A stretch of DNA of 64,000 nucleotides from Lewinellaceae bacterium (GTDB taxonomy: Bacteria; Bacteroidota; Bacteroidia; Chitinophagales; Saprospiraceae), in assembly GCA_020636435.1 (NCBI GenBank), contig JACJXX010000001.1, positions 2,559,001 through 2,623,000 of the forward strand. The letters run 5' to 3'. Positions within the stretch are counted from its first letter, which is position 1, and the number at the start of each line of letters is the position of its first letter. Below, piece after piece: positions 15,829 through 27,689 of this stretch. The notes under the pieces were generated by a model. The model was not told the DNA's origin, searched no databases, and saw only the letters and a program-made list of their open reading frames with translations. Both the position numbers and the translations under genes were made by a program.

Positions 15829-16010
15829 ATCTATCAAGGGCTACCTGTTTAACATTGGCCACACGGGTCGTTGTCCGTTGCCTGTTGTTCGTTGACCGTT
15901 GTTGCAACTTGCTGGCTGCCAAACGCAACCGACAACCGACAACTGGCAACCGACAACTGGCAACCGACAACCGACAACTGGCCAACCTTAGAAGGGTAGC
16001 CCTATCAAGG
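15829..16010. repeat. Palindromic element with tandem CGACAACTGGCAAC units
   Basis: The left arm (GGGCTACC at 15838, TTGGCCA, then GTTGTCCGTTGCCTGTTGTT) pairs with the right arm (repeated CAACCGACAACTGGC, TGGCCAACC, GGGTAGCCCT ending about 16003). The right arm holds several short tandem units at 15925-15985. It lies just upstream of the GC-rich monooxygenase gene. Confidence 0.75.
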
Positions 16011-16089
16011 ATAACTGTTCTGAATATCAATTCATTCTGTAAGCCGGAAACAGCGCGCGCGCTCAACGGCCGAAAAAAGCAGAGGCATT

Positions 16090-17622
16090 ATGAATACTGC
16101 GACAAACATGGCAGCACGGACAGCTGCGATCATCGGCGCCGGCCCGGCCGGGCTGGTAGCGGCGCGCTGGCTGCGAGAGGCCGGCTTCCGCCCGACGCTC
16201 ATCGAAGAAGACATCGACGTCGGGGGGCAATGGCGGGTCGGCGGGCCGCAAAGCAGCGTCTGGCCGGGGATGCGCACCAACACCAGTCGCGTAATGACTG
16301 CGTTCTCCGACCTGCCGCACCCGCCCGGCACACCTCCTTACCCCACGGCCGAACAAATCGGCGCCTACCTCCGCCGCTACGCCGAACAGATGGGAGTACT
16401 CGCGGACGCCCGGTTTCGCACCCGCGTAGATGAGGTCGACCCTGACCCCGCCGGGAACGGTTGGATTGTGCGCGCCACACACGCTGACGGCCGTACCTGG
16501 GAAGAACGCTTCGACCATCTGGTCGGCGCCACCGGCCGGTACCGCGTGCCGACGATACCGCAGGTCGCTGGGCTGTCCAGCTTCACAGGCAGCGGCGGCG
16601 CTACCCATGCCGCCGCCTACCGCGGCGCCGACCCGTATCGCGGGCAGCGCGTTCTGGTCGCCGGGCACAGCATCAGCGCCCTGGAGATCGCCAGCGAGCT
16701 GGCGCTGCGAGGAGCGGCTCGCGTCGTGGTCACGGCGCGCCGGCATCGCTACGTGCTCCAGAAGATCCTGGCCGGCGTGCCTATCGAGCACCTCGTCTAC
16801 ACCCGCTACGCAGCGATGGCGTCCGAACTGCGGTCGCCTGCAGAAAGCGCTGCGGCCCTGAAGGCGCTCATCCTGCGCACCAGCGGCCACCCGGCGCAGT
16901 TTGGCGCGCCGTGCGCGTCGGAAGACCCGTTCGAGGCGGGCTTCACCCAAAACCAGTTCTACCTGGCGCTCGTAGCCGAAGACCGCATCGTGCCGCGCCC
17001 CTGGATGGCGCAGGTGACGGGCGGAACGGTGCAGTTCACGGATGGAAGCGCCGAAGAAGTCGACGCCATCATCTTCGCGACCGGCTATGAGCTTTCGCTT
17101 CCCTATCTCGGCCCGGCGGCGCACGCGGCGCTCGCACCGGACGCAGACCAGGCGGACCTCTACCATCACACCTTCCACCCTGGCCTGCCGGGCTTTGCCC
17201 TCGTGGGCGTCTACCACCAGTCGGGGCCTTACTTTCCGACGCTCGAGCTGCAGGCGCGGTGGGTGGCCTACACATGGAGCGGGCGCCGGTCGGCCCCGGC
17301 GCCCGCCGAGATGACGGCCCACATCGCCGCGTCGCGGCCCCGCAGCGGGCCGCCGCCGATGCTGCGCATGCATACCTGGGCGCGGCTGCTGGCCGGCCAG
17401 GCGGGCGTGGAGCCCGTCCCGGAGCGCTGGCCGGAACTGACGCGGGCGCTGCTCTTTGGCCCCCAGTCGCCGGCCTCATTCCGGCTGGACGGGCAGGATG
17501 CACTGCCCGACGCGGCACAGTGGGTACTGGAAGATGCGGCCGCCTTTGGGGCAATTCCGGACGGCAGGATCACCGCCGACGAGCAGATGCAGCTCGACGC
17601 GCTTGCAGCAGCGAGAAGATAG
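16090..17622 (+). CDS. Flavin-containing monooxygenase-like oxidoreductase
   Basis: 510 residues. The N-terminal FAD-binding Rossmann motif is IIGAGPAGLVAARWLREAGF (Gly-x-Gly-x-x-Gly at about 16-21), followed by EEDIDVGGQW. A second nucleotide-binding motif, VLVAGHSISALEIASELALR, fits NADPH binding. FATGYELSLPYLGP is the FATGY motif typical of FMO-type enzymes. Such proteins oxygenate N- or S-containing or carbonyl substrates using NADPH and O2; the substrate is not predictable here. No signal peptide is seen. The gene is much more GC-rich than everything around it, so recent transfer from a high-GC donor is likely. It stands alone between repeat elements. Open frames on its other strand are products of the base composition. 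Confidence 0.8.
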   Translation: MNTATNMAARTAAIIGAGPAGLVAARWLREAGFRPTLIEEDIDVGGQWRVGGPQSSVWPGMRTNTSRVMTAFSDLPHPPGTPPYPTAEQIGAYLRRYAEQMGVLADARFRTRVDEVDPDPAGNGWIVRATHADGRTWEERFDHLVGATGRYRVPTIPQVAGLSSFTGSGGATHAAAYRGADPYRGQRVLVAGHSISALEIASELALRGAARVVVTARRHRYVLQKILAGVPIEHLVYTRYAAMASELRSPAESAAALKALILRTSGHPAQFGAPCASEDPFEAGFTQNQFYLALVAEDRIVPRPWMAQVTGGTVQFTDGSAEEVDAIIFATGYELSLPYLGPAAHAALAPDADQADLYHHTFHPGLPGFALVGVYHQSGPYFPTLELQARWVAYTWSGRRSAPAPAEMTAHIAASRPRSGPPPMLRMHTWARLLAGQAGVEPVPERWPELTRALLFGPQSPASFRLDGQDALPDAAQWVLEDAAAFGAIPDGRITADEQMQLDALAAARR

Positions 17623-17668
17623 ACTCCCCCCGGTCACCAGAAGTGATTTTTGTCGCTTTTCGTTGCTA

Positions 17669-17741
17669 TTCAGCATGAGGCATGGAATACACCTGGCCTT
17701 CGGCTGGAAGCCAGCATCCCCATCGCCAAAGATGGCCCGGC
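17669..17741 (+). repeat. Fragments: half palindrome plus small-gene scrap
   Basis: 17669-17697 repeats the left arm of the palindrome at 10059 (TTCAGCATGAGG...ACCTGGC). It is followed at about 17706-17741 by a scrap of the small acidic gene (codes for LEASIPIAKDGPA; compare WEASIPIAKEGLN in copy 2b). Confidence 0.65.
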
Positions 17742-17743
17742 GG

Positions 17744-17926
17744 CTACCAGTCTAGCGCTGGACAGTTTTGATAGTCAATGGGTTGCCGAGGCCTGTCGAT
17801 CCTTGAACTCCGAACAATTGACCTTCGAACTTGCCCAGCGTTCGACTGAGCGTTCGACTGAGCGTTCGACTGAGTTCACGCCGAAGTCTCACGCCGAAGT
17901 CCTTAGGCCGGTAACCGGCCTGGCTA
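17744..17926. repeat. Dispersed repeat with inverted ends, copy B
   Basis: It is related in opposite orientation to 10518-10614, sharing GTCTAGCGCTGGACA, CAATGGGTTGCCGAGGC and TTCGAACTT. It is enlarged by three perfect 12-bp units (GCGTTCGACTGA, 17838-17873) and two TCACGCCGAAGTC units. Confidence 0.75.
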
Positions 17927-17955
17927 ATTTTAACCATCTACTATCCTGAAAAAGC

Positions 17956-18999
17956 ATGGCAAAGAAAAAATCAAAACGGATCATTAAAATTTTATTGCTT
18001 GTTGGAACAATAGCCTCTTTATACTTTGTTCCCTGGCCGATTGTAAAAGCGTGGATAACACCAATGCCTGAAACCGTGCAGGAGCAAGTAAATAAAGCCC
18101 CTGATTATGGCTTTGACGGGATTATTGTTTATGTAGGCATAAAAGGTGAAAAACCTGGATTTTATGCTGCAGGTTATAAAAACAGAGAAAACGAAATACC
18201 TGCCGATCCTCACGCCTTGTTCAAAATTGCCAGTGTAGGCAAGTTATATAATGCCCTGGCTATAACCAAACTGGCAAGAAGCGGCCAACTATCGCTAGAT
18301 AAAAGCCTGGCCGATTACCTACCCGAACTGAAGGGAAGAATTGAAAATGCGGACAAAATCACCCTGAAAATGATGGTGCAGCATCGAAGTGGAATTCCAA
18401 ATTTCACCGACTCGTTTAATTATTGGGCTGCGCCGAAAGAAAGCGATGATGAAAAACTTGCCTTAGTGCTTGATTTGCCTGCCAATTTCGAACCCGGTGA
18501 AGACTATGAATACTCGAACACCAATTACTTGCTGCTCGCAAGAATTATGGACAAGGTGCTTGGATATAATCATTATCAATATATCCAGGAAGAAATTTTA
18601 AAGCCACTTCATCTAAACCATACGTATGGCTCTATTCAAGAAGTAAACATGGACGATGTCATGAGTGGTTACTATGTTGGTTACGACACCGATTTAAAAA
18701 CCGATGATATTGGCTCGATGTTGGCTACAGCAGAGGATTTGGGTAAATTCATACGCGCCTTGAATGATGGTTCTGTATTTAAGGATAGCAAAGAGCAGGA
18801 AATCTATTCCTCAATTTACAAGTATGAACATACTGGCTTGATTCCTGGGTATCAAACGATTGCCAAATACCACAAGGACATCGACGCGGTCGTCATCCAA
18901 TTTACAAACACGGTCGACTTTGAAGGTTACAATTGGAATTTATCAGAAATAATGTACAGTCGAATTGTGAAGATAATTAGAAATAAAACCAGCCTGTAA
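17956..18999 (+). CDS. Beta-lactamase-related serine hydrolase
   Basis: 347 residues with one N-terminal hydrophobic segment (ILLLVGTIASLYFVPWPIVK), so it is periplasmic or membrane-anchored. The class C beta-lactamase/D-Ala-D-Ala carboxypeptidase fold is shown by Ser-x-x-Lys in FKIASVGKLYNAL (nucleophile Ser about residue 93), Tyr-x-Asn in YSNTNYLLLARIM, and a late His-Thr-Gly (YEHTGLIPGYQT) in the KTG position. The family covers peptidases, esterases and beta-lactamase-like enzymes; the substrate cannot be told. It is AT-richer than the core genes and is bracketed by scraps of the small acidic gene, so it looks inserted. Confidence 0.8.
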   Translation: MAKKKSKRIIKILLLVGTIASLYFVPWPIVKAWITPMPETVQEQVNKAPDYGFDGIIVYVGIKGEKPGFYAAGYKNRENEIPADPHALFKIASVGKLYNALAITKLARSGQLSLDKSLADYLPELKGRIENADKITLKMMVQHRSGIPNFTDSFNYWAAPKESDDEKLALVLDLPANFEPGEDYEYSNTNYLLLARIMDKVLGYNHYQYIQEEILKPLHLNHTYGSIQEVNMDDVMSGYYVGYDTDLKTDDIGSMLATAEDLGKFIRALNDGSVFKDSKEQEIYSSIYKYEHTGLIPGYQTIAKYHKDIDAVVIQFTNTVDFEGYNWNLSEIMYSRIVKIIRNKTSL

Positions 19000-19005
19000 T
19001 AACCG

Positions 19006-19125
19006 GAGATGCAATTGGTAGCCACCGAACCCACTTTTATTGATGGCGATTTGAATATGGGTATCGAAATGACGGGAGGGAGCATCATCGGCATGTACCT
19101 ATATATTGCAATTGGAGGTACTGGA
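19006..19125 (+). pseudogene. Decayed fragment of the small acidic protein family
   Basis: From 19006 the plus strand reads EMQLVATEPTFIDG, then after unrelated codons GSIIGMYLYIAIGG. This fits EMQLVVTEDSATIIGYGYTY then EIAGAF of copy 2b. It lacks the N-terminal helix and the C-terminal half. Confidence 0.55.
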
Positions 19126-19242
19126 TGCATTTGGCAGAAAGCGGGGTAAACAATTTTTATATACGCCGGGGGGAGACAGCCGGGCCATACCTGCCGTTAG
19201 CAATAGCGAAAGCAAGTCTGCCGTCACTCGTGGCCCCACCGC

Positions 19243-22200
19243 TCATTTCGCAAACAACGTCCGGATCGGCGCGTCCAACCCCACCGAGAGAAAGAATCGC
19301 CTCGACCGCAGGGCAATCTCCTCGCCGTTTTCCTCCCGAATTTGAGCGCCGGTTTGCCAGCCCAGGGCTACGTAACAGGGCGTTTTCTGGATGTTCCACT
19401 GCAGCTGGGCACCGGGCTTGATGATATTTTTAAGCGAGAACTTATACGCCCCGAATTCATCCTCCTCTTCTAAGCGGTAGGTCAGCATGCCGCCCAGGTC
19501 GACCCCGATCAGGTGGAGGCCGAACGATTGAGGCTTCTTTTTATTTTTACCAAACAACCAGCTGAAGGTAAAGCCGATGGGAATGGAGGGCGCCAGGGCC
19601 CAATATTCGGAGCGCAGGGCCGTATCGGCCCGGTTGTGAGCCCATCGGTCGGCGCCGAACGATACCCCCAGGTAGGTGTTGAAACTCGCCGATAGTGCGT
19701 GCGTGCGCTTGGTGCGGGAACTGCCGGGGTCGTCCGCCAAGGTTCGCATCAGATATTGTATCTCTTCTTTGTTCCTGGCATCCACCAGCCCGGCAATGAA
19801 ATCGCCGTAGGTGGCGAGGAAGCGAAGCAGGGGCATATCTTCCGGGGAACTCAGTTGCTTGCCCAGCAAGGTAATCATACGCACCATGGCGCTGACCGCC
19901 GGGCGGTGCTGGCCTGCCTCCAGATAATACAACAGGTCCATGCAGTGCCCTGTAATTTCCGGCACGTACTGCAGCCCTTCATGCTTTTCCTTCAGGGACA
20001 TGAGTTTTTGCGGGTTTTTCGGATCGATGAAGATCGGGAATTCCAGCACGCGGTTGAGGGCCCGCAGGCCAACGGATACGGACTGGAACAAGGCCGAATC
20101 CGATTGCTGTACCCCATCCGGCTCATCGGCCATAAAGGGGTTGCCGGCTGCCCTGGGGAGGGCGGAAAAGTCGTTCAACATGAGCTGAGCCAGCCCGGCG
20201 AGGGCCTCGGGCGAAAACTCTCCCACGCCCCTGATCCGGCCGAGCCGCTGCTGCATCAGCCCCAGGCAGGCTGTCCGGAGCCGGGGCTCGTACAGCATGG
20301 TTTCAAAGGTATCCGGGCGGATCAGCTCCTGGCTGGCGGAGTCCTGAAGCACGTAAAAAAGGTTCGACAACAACTCGGTGGCCTCCAGCATGGGCTCGGT
20401 GCTTTTTAAGGCCCGATGTTCTTTGAGTGCGTGGATGCTGTCGAGCTGGTTCAGCGATGCCTTAAGGGTAATGGCCATGGCCTCCAGTGAGTCAATTCCC
20501 GCAGTCAGCGCATCGAGGGGGCCGGCGGGCATATTGCGCAAATACTGTTGGAATGGACTGCCGGGAAAAGCGTCCGGTTTTTTCTTTGCCAGGCGTTGCT
20601 CAACATCCGCCACGCGTTTTTCCAGGCTCCGAAGTTCTTCTTCGCGTTTTTGGAGCCTGAGCAAGGAATCCAAGGGAGGTATAAAACCACCGTGGTTTTC
20701 AGCGATCGTCCTCAGTTGTACCAGCGGCCGCAGGTCTGCCGGGCCACACACATCCACCCAATACTCATGTGTTTGGCCAATGACCTCTGCCAGATGGCCC
20801 ATCTTGCTTTCAGTATCGGCAAACCTCTGGCTAAACTCAAGCGTATTGCCCGACATTTCCCACACGTCAAACTCTACCTTGTAGGCGGCGAGATCGGCCT
20901 GCCAGCGCCGGAGGATGCCGACGTGAGAGAGGCCATTATACCAGCTGCCATCCACCGTTCGACGAGCGAGTTCCAGGCCGGCAATGCGCATCTCCTGGCT
21001 GGAAGTTTTGGAAAAAAGATCATACCATTCCAGGGTGTTGTAGTTTCTCAGGGTGTTGTTTTCCAGCTCGCCTTGGAGGAGTTCGGGCAGCAAGCCAAGG
21101 TGCAAAGAAGGGGCCTCCTCGCGGCCGATCAACAAACGATAATCATACAAGGTACTGCTGGGGAAGATTGGGGGGTCGTTCGCTCTGTCCTGCTGTAACC
21201 TGGAAATGCGTCGTTCAAACGCAAACCTCATATCAAGTATCGTATCGACCACTAGGCCCAACTGTTCTATATAGGCTTGGGCGTCGGCTTGCACCCGCCG
21301 GTATTCGTCTGTATCAGGATTCAATTTAGCCAATGTGATATTCCGGTTCCTATCGGCCGCCTGGCGCCGGTCGAACAGGCTGCTGTGGACGAGCGGTGCC
21401 GATTCCCAAAGCGGCCTGCCGTGATTGGATTGCCCGAACAGATCGTAGGTGGCCAGCACGCTGTAAAAAACCGGATTGTCCTGGAGGCCGCTGAAGTACT
21501 TGTCTTTGAAGAGCAATTCCGGCAAGCTGCGGCCCAGGTTCTTCAGGTCGAGAAAAAAGGCTTCCCGCAGGCCCTCCAGAAAGGATTGGGAGTAGCTGAC
21601 CTTTGGATTGGAATACCGCTCAAAAACGTTCGGGAACAAAGAACCAATTTGCAGGGCCTTCTCATTCTCATTCTTGTTCAATAAATTTTCGATAAAACTA
21701 ACCGCCACCTCCTGCTGGGCCCGCTCCAGAACAAACTGGAACAAGCCTTCCGCCAGCGCTTCGGCCCGCAGGGCGCTCACCGGCTGCCGCGCTTGTGCAT
21801 TGCCGGCTGCCGCGCGCAGGGCCTCCTGGTTCTGGAGGGGAGGCATGCGGCTATCCTTCAGCGACTGCTCCACCGACAGGTACTGCGCTGGCGAGACGGG
21901 CGCCCCGCCGTACATTAGTGTTTCGATCCGTTTTCGATTATCCTGCTGCGATTTGGCCTCAAAGGCCAGGGGCCGGGCTGAGCGCAGGGAATCTGTCGGC
22001 AGCAGGCCCCGCAGCAGCGGATTGGCCTGCACATTTTCGAGCAAATCCTCCGGTTCGAGCTGCGTATTCGGAGAAAGGTTTTGCCCTGCCCGGTCATACA
22101 AGGACAGGATCGACAGGGCCTTCCAGGCTGCGGCATCCTGGTTCTCACTGGGATCCCTCAGGCTATCCAACGCCTTAAGCAGATTCCGGCCGTCTTCGAG

Positions 22201-22272
22201 CAGGTTTTGAGCCGACGCGGCGATGGACATTATCAGTAGGAAAAGTAAAATGGATGGCCTGGTGACCTGCAT
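19243..22272 (-). CDS. Large exported protein of unknown function
   Basis: 1009 residues with a signal peptide (PSILLFLLIMSIAASAQ). Most of the protein is helical and rich in Leu, Gln and Glu, with a coiled-coil stretch around LLRLQKREEELRSLEKRVAD (about residues 535-560). The last 140 residues look like beta strands of an outer-membrane or periplasmic barrel: YWALAPSIPIGFTFSWLFGK, SFGLHLIGVDLGGMLTYRLE, YVALGWQTGAQIREENGEEI and FFLSVGLDAPI. I do not recognise a family. It stands alone, transcribed toward the serine hydrolase, and its base composition is like the core genome. Confidence 0.75.
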   Translation of the reverse strand: MQVTRPSILLFLLIMSIAASAQNLLEDGRNLLKALDSLRDPSENQDAAAWKALSILSLYDRAGQNLSPNTQLEPEDLLENVQANPLLRGLLPTDSLRSARPLAFEAKSQQDNRKRIETLMYGGAPVSPAQYLSVEQSLKDSRMPPLQNQEALRAAAGNAQARQPVSALRAEALAEGLFQFVLERAQQEVAVSFIENLLNKNENEKALQIGSLFPNVFERYSNPKVSYSQSFLEGLREAFFLDLKNLGRSLPELLFKDKYFSGLQDNPVFYSVLATYDLFGQSNHGRPLWESAPLVHSSLFDRRQAADRNRNITLAKLNPDTDEYRRVQADAQAYIEQLGLVVDTILDMRFAFERRISRLQQDRANDPPIFPSSTLYDYRLLIGREEAPSLHLGLLPELLQGELENNTLRNYNTLEWYDLFSKTSSQEMRIAGLELARRTVDGSWYNGLSHVGILRRWQADLAAYKVEFDVWEMSGNTLEFSQRFADTESKMGHLAEVIGQTHEYWVDVCGPADLRPLVQLRTIAENHGGFIPPLDSLLRLQKREEELRSLEKRVADVEQRLAKKKPDAFPGSPFQQYLRNMPAGPLDALTAGIDSLEAMAITLKASLNQLDSIHALKEHRALKSTEPMLEATELLSNLFYVLQDSASQELIRPDTFETMLYEPRLRTACLGLMQQRLGRIRGVGEFSPEALAGLAQLMLNDFSALPRAAGNPFMADEPDGVQQSDSALFQSVSVGLRALNRVLEFPIFIDPKNPQKLMSLKEKHEGLQYVPEITGHCMDLLYYLEAGQHRPAVSAMVRMITLLGKQLSSPEDMPLLRFLATYGDFIAGLVDARNKEEIQYLMRTLADDPGSSRTKRTHALSASFNTYLGVSFGADRWAHNRADTALRSEYWALAPSIPIGFTFSWLFGKNKKKPQSFGLHLIGVDLGGMLTYRLEEEDEFGAYKFSLKNIIKPGAQLQWNIQKTPCYVALGWQTGAQIREENGEEIALRSRRFFLSVGLDAPIRTLFAK

Positions 22273-22306
22273 AGAGAAAACGGTTTGGTTATACTCAACT
22301 GCAATC

Positions 22307-22368
22307 GGTTTGGTGCATTTTCCCTACCCGCCCCTTAAATCTCCAAGGTACCATGAATGCACCAAACC
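22307..22368. repeat. Perfect 13-bp inverted repeat
   Basis: GGTTTGGTGCATT (22307-22319) and AATGCACCAAACC (22356-22368) are exact reverse complements 36 bp apart, just upstream of the start of the large exported protein and downstream of the next gene. It may be a terminator for 22421-22714 or a regulator site. Confidence 0.6.
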
Positions 22369-22420
22369 AATTACTACGTAGTATAATGTGAGCGAAAAGC
22401 GGTTATAGCCTTTAGAAGGC

Positions 22421-22714
22421 TTACGATTTGGGCAGTTTGGACATAATAAACTTTAGCAATAAACTGACCTCTCCGGAAAAACTATCGCCATCGTTGGAAG
22501 CAGTGATCGATCGCTTTAGGTCGCGGATGGCGCTTACATCCCTATCGTTGCTTGGGATGTCGGAACTAACTTGCTTGTAATAAGCGTCCAGCAGGTCTTG
22601 CGACTTGTCGTCCAACGGAATGCGAAAGCGCCGTGACTTAATATTGATTTCACTCTGGATGCATACGAAGTCATTCCTGATGCATCGGTTCAGATCAGAA
22701 GTATTACTAGCCAT
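22421..22714 (-). CDS. Small hypothetical protein
   Basis: 97 residues with no signal peptide, charged and probably helical. The sequence (NDFVCIQSEINIKSRRFRIP, LLDAYYKQVSSDIPSNDRDV) has normal protein-like composition and no low complexity. No family is recognised. It is followed by a perfect inverted repeat. Confidence 0.45.
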   Translation of the reverse strand: MASNTSDLNRCIRNDFVCIQSEINIKSRRFRIPLDDKSQDLLDAYYKQVSSDIPSNDRDVSAIRDLKRSITASNDGDSFSGEVSLLLKFIMSKLPKS

Positions 22715-22865
22715 ATCCTCAAAAGTTTATGCAGTTTTGAACTGCGGGGTTAACCAATAAATGGATTGAATTCCAGCCCGGGCCTGGCAGGCCGGGACAA
22801 CCAATGGTAGCTGAGTATATTTAAAACGGACCCGGGCAGCGCAAGGGGGGGGATTTGCCCGGAAA

Positions 22866-22991
22866 GGGTGCGATTCTATACTGACGCACGCTTGGTTTTT
22901 GCTTTACAAAAACCAGCGAGGTCAGTATATGCTGACCCGGCCGGTTCTGTGGCCGACAAAACCAGCCGTGCGTCAGTATAGTTTGTACCCC
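22866..22991. repeat. Palindromic element with CTATACTGACGCACG arms
   Basis: CTATACTGACGCACG followed by TGGTTTTT-like sequence (22876-22900) is repeated in inverted form at 22958-22981. A partial third copy of the arm (AAAAACCAGCGAGGTCAGTA) lies at 22908-22928. Outer GGGTGCGATT/GTTTGTACCC also pair loosely. Confidence 0.75.
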
Positions 22992-23283
22992 CTTATGTTT
23001 CTGGGCATGAAAACACCCAGAATTATTCCCTCGAAGTACGGTTACATGGTTTCCCGGTTCCATTGTTGAGGCCGTAGGCTCCATAACAGTGGAGCAAGGG
23101 GACTGTGAAACCGTGTTTTCCTGAATTTTAGGGGCATTTCCCCAAGCTATCTGCTACATGGGTACAAAGGGGAATCGCACCCCCCGGAAAAGCAAAAATG
23201 AGCTGAAAACTTCGATGGGGGGTAATTATATATGCGAAGTTATAAAGTTTCGGCTCCGGTGTCAATACGCTTTTTGGCGTATT

Positions 23284-23990
23284 TTACACCCACCCCTCAC
23301 GCACGCACAGCGCCACCAGGGTAATCATGTTGGAACAGCCCGACTTCTGCAGCACGTTCCGGCGGTGGGTGCGCACCGTGCCCGCCGACAGGTGCAGCAA
23401 TGCCGCCACCTCCTCGGCAGTATGCCCCTCGGCAAAGAGGCGGATAACCCGCAGCTCACGCATGGAAAAGGCATGCCCGGAAGCCTTAGGGCAGAACGGA
23501 TCCTCCGCCCGGTTTACGTCGATATTCAGGAAGGAAAGGCCCATTGCCCAGATGGATCAGGGACAGGCGGCGCTTGATACCGGAGACCAGGTGCCCAATG
23601 TCGGTGTGCACGCCCAGTATCCGGCTCATGCGCCCGAAGCGGTCCAGCTCAATGGCGACAGTACCTGGTGCAGGATGAGGCGGTAGCTGCCGTCGTTGTG
23701 CCGCAGGCGCATCGTATAGGAGGTTTTGTACTGCGCCCTTTGCTCCGGAGTGATCTTGCGCAGGAAAAACTCGGCTGCCACTTCTTCGTACCGGGCAAAA
23801 AAAGGCAGGTCGTCCGGATGCACTCGCTCCACAATGTCTCGAATCTGAAGCGTTTCGGGATCGGCGCCCAATACCTCGGCGATTCCCGGGCTGACATGCA
23901 CAAAGCGGTGAAGCCCCAATTCGACAACGTAGTAGTAAGAAAGTACCGCACACAGGAAATTAGTGCACAATCTGGCTGGCGACCTCCGCC
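23284..23990 (-). pseudogene. Frameshifted PAS-LuxR regulator
   Basis: The reverse strand encodes, in three successive frames, a PAS_3-like domain (FVHVSPGIAEVLGADPETLQ ... IVERVHPDDLPFFARYEEVA ... RLRHNDGSYRLILHQVLSPL), then the PAS end ELDRFGRMSRILGVHTDIGH, then LSFLNIDVNRAEDPFCPKAS and a LuxR HTH (SMRELRVIRLFAEGHTAEEV AALLHLSAGTVRTHRR). Order and spacing match a common Bacteroidota PAS-LuxR regulator of about 250 residues. At least two frameshifts (near 23640 and 23545) break it, and the N terminus is unclear. The last 86 codons form an intact LuxR domain with its own ATG at 23544. Confidence 0.75.
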
Positions 23991-24132
23991 GGCAGGCTTC
24001 CGGGACGTGACGAGAACAGGTGGTTCTCATTTTTACTCCAGATCGAGTAAAGCGCTTTTTCTGAGGACATACATCAATGTTTCACAGATTCACAGAATAC
24101 GGCGAAAATTTACACTTGTCCCTCCGTGCCCC

Positions 24133-24300
24133 ACTAAGGCACGACGAAAGAATAAACTGTCCATTCTGGCTTGTCCTTTTTGCGCCATGCTGCGTTGCTC
24201 ATCACTCAGGTAGCTTTGGCTATCCTCATTCTTCGCGCCTTGCCTGGCACAAAAATTACTGCGCCATAATTGTACACTTTATTCTTTCCTCGTGCCTAAA
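24133..24300. repeat. Long imperfect palindrome, same family as 12880-13043
   Basis: The terminal arms at 24133-24162 and 24271-24299 are near-perfect reverse complements (core CACGASGAAAGAATAAA). The centre is GTAGCTTTGGCTATC. Read on the minus strand it shares TTTTGTGCC-GGC-AAGG and AGCC-AAGCTAC with the element at 12880. Confidence 0.8.
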
Positions 24301-24446
24301 GCACAACAGGACAGGCCAGGGATAGAACAGGGTGGTACATTTCTGCGGCAAGCCGGTTTAAAGCCTATCATACGACTAATTTTACACTCTCATTACGCCC
24401 GTTGCTGCCTTTTGACAAAAATCCCCCAACCACCTGACCTTTATCA

Positions 24447-24479
24447 TTGTTACACACCCGAAATTTTATCGTAAATTTG
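24447..24479 (+). promoter_or_regulatory. Candidate promoter of gcvP
   Basis: TTG (24447-24449) and TAAATTTG (24472-24479), 22 bp apart, fit the Bacteroidota -33/-7 pattern loosely. They would leave a leader of about 125 nt before the gcvP start. Confidence 0.35.
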
Positions 24480-24613
24480 AGGCGAAATTTTGATAGCCAC
24501 AAATAAAAAAAGATTGCCGTTACCGTTTTTAGACGATCGTCAGGCACTAGTATTGTTCAGGAACGGCGAACTGAATTCAGGGATTCCTAACCAAGTAACA
24601 ACGGATTATAACA

Positions 24614-27493
<2,880 letters not shown>

Positions 27494-27543
27494 GAAGTAG
27501 GAAGTGGGAAGTGGGAAGGCGGAATTTTGCCCGGAAGAGCGAA

Positions 27544-27590
27544 GGTTTGAGAACCTACTCTCCGGCTCCGGCCGGATAGGTTCTTAAACC
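27544..27590. terminator. Hairpin after gcvP
   Basis: GGTTTGAGAACCTA (27544-27557) pairs with TAGGTTCTTAAACC (27577-27590) with one G-T/mismatch position. It lies 51 bp after the gcvP stop. No long U-run follows. Confidence 0.5.
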
Positions 27591-27689
27591 TGTCGCCCAA
27601 TCTATTTTGGAAAATCCCCCGATATAGTTAACTTTAGGTGTTACATATATTTACAAAGCAAATTTCACAGGAACACCTAAGAGAACTCC

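Noticed and set aside
15925..15985. Possible CRISPR-like short repeats
   Set aside because: The units are contiguous 7-15-bp tandem repeats without spacers and form one arm of a palindrome; no cas genes are present.
16063..17373. 436-codon minus-strand ORF opposite the monooxygenase
   Set aside because: High GC makes long antisense frames common; Arg/Gly/Ala-rich translation without motifs, while the plus strand has clear FAD and NADPH motifs.
24480..24613. Glycine riboswitch upstream of gcvP
   Set aside because: I could not recognise the conserved tandem glycine aptamer sequence in the leader.
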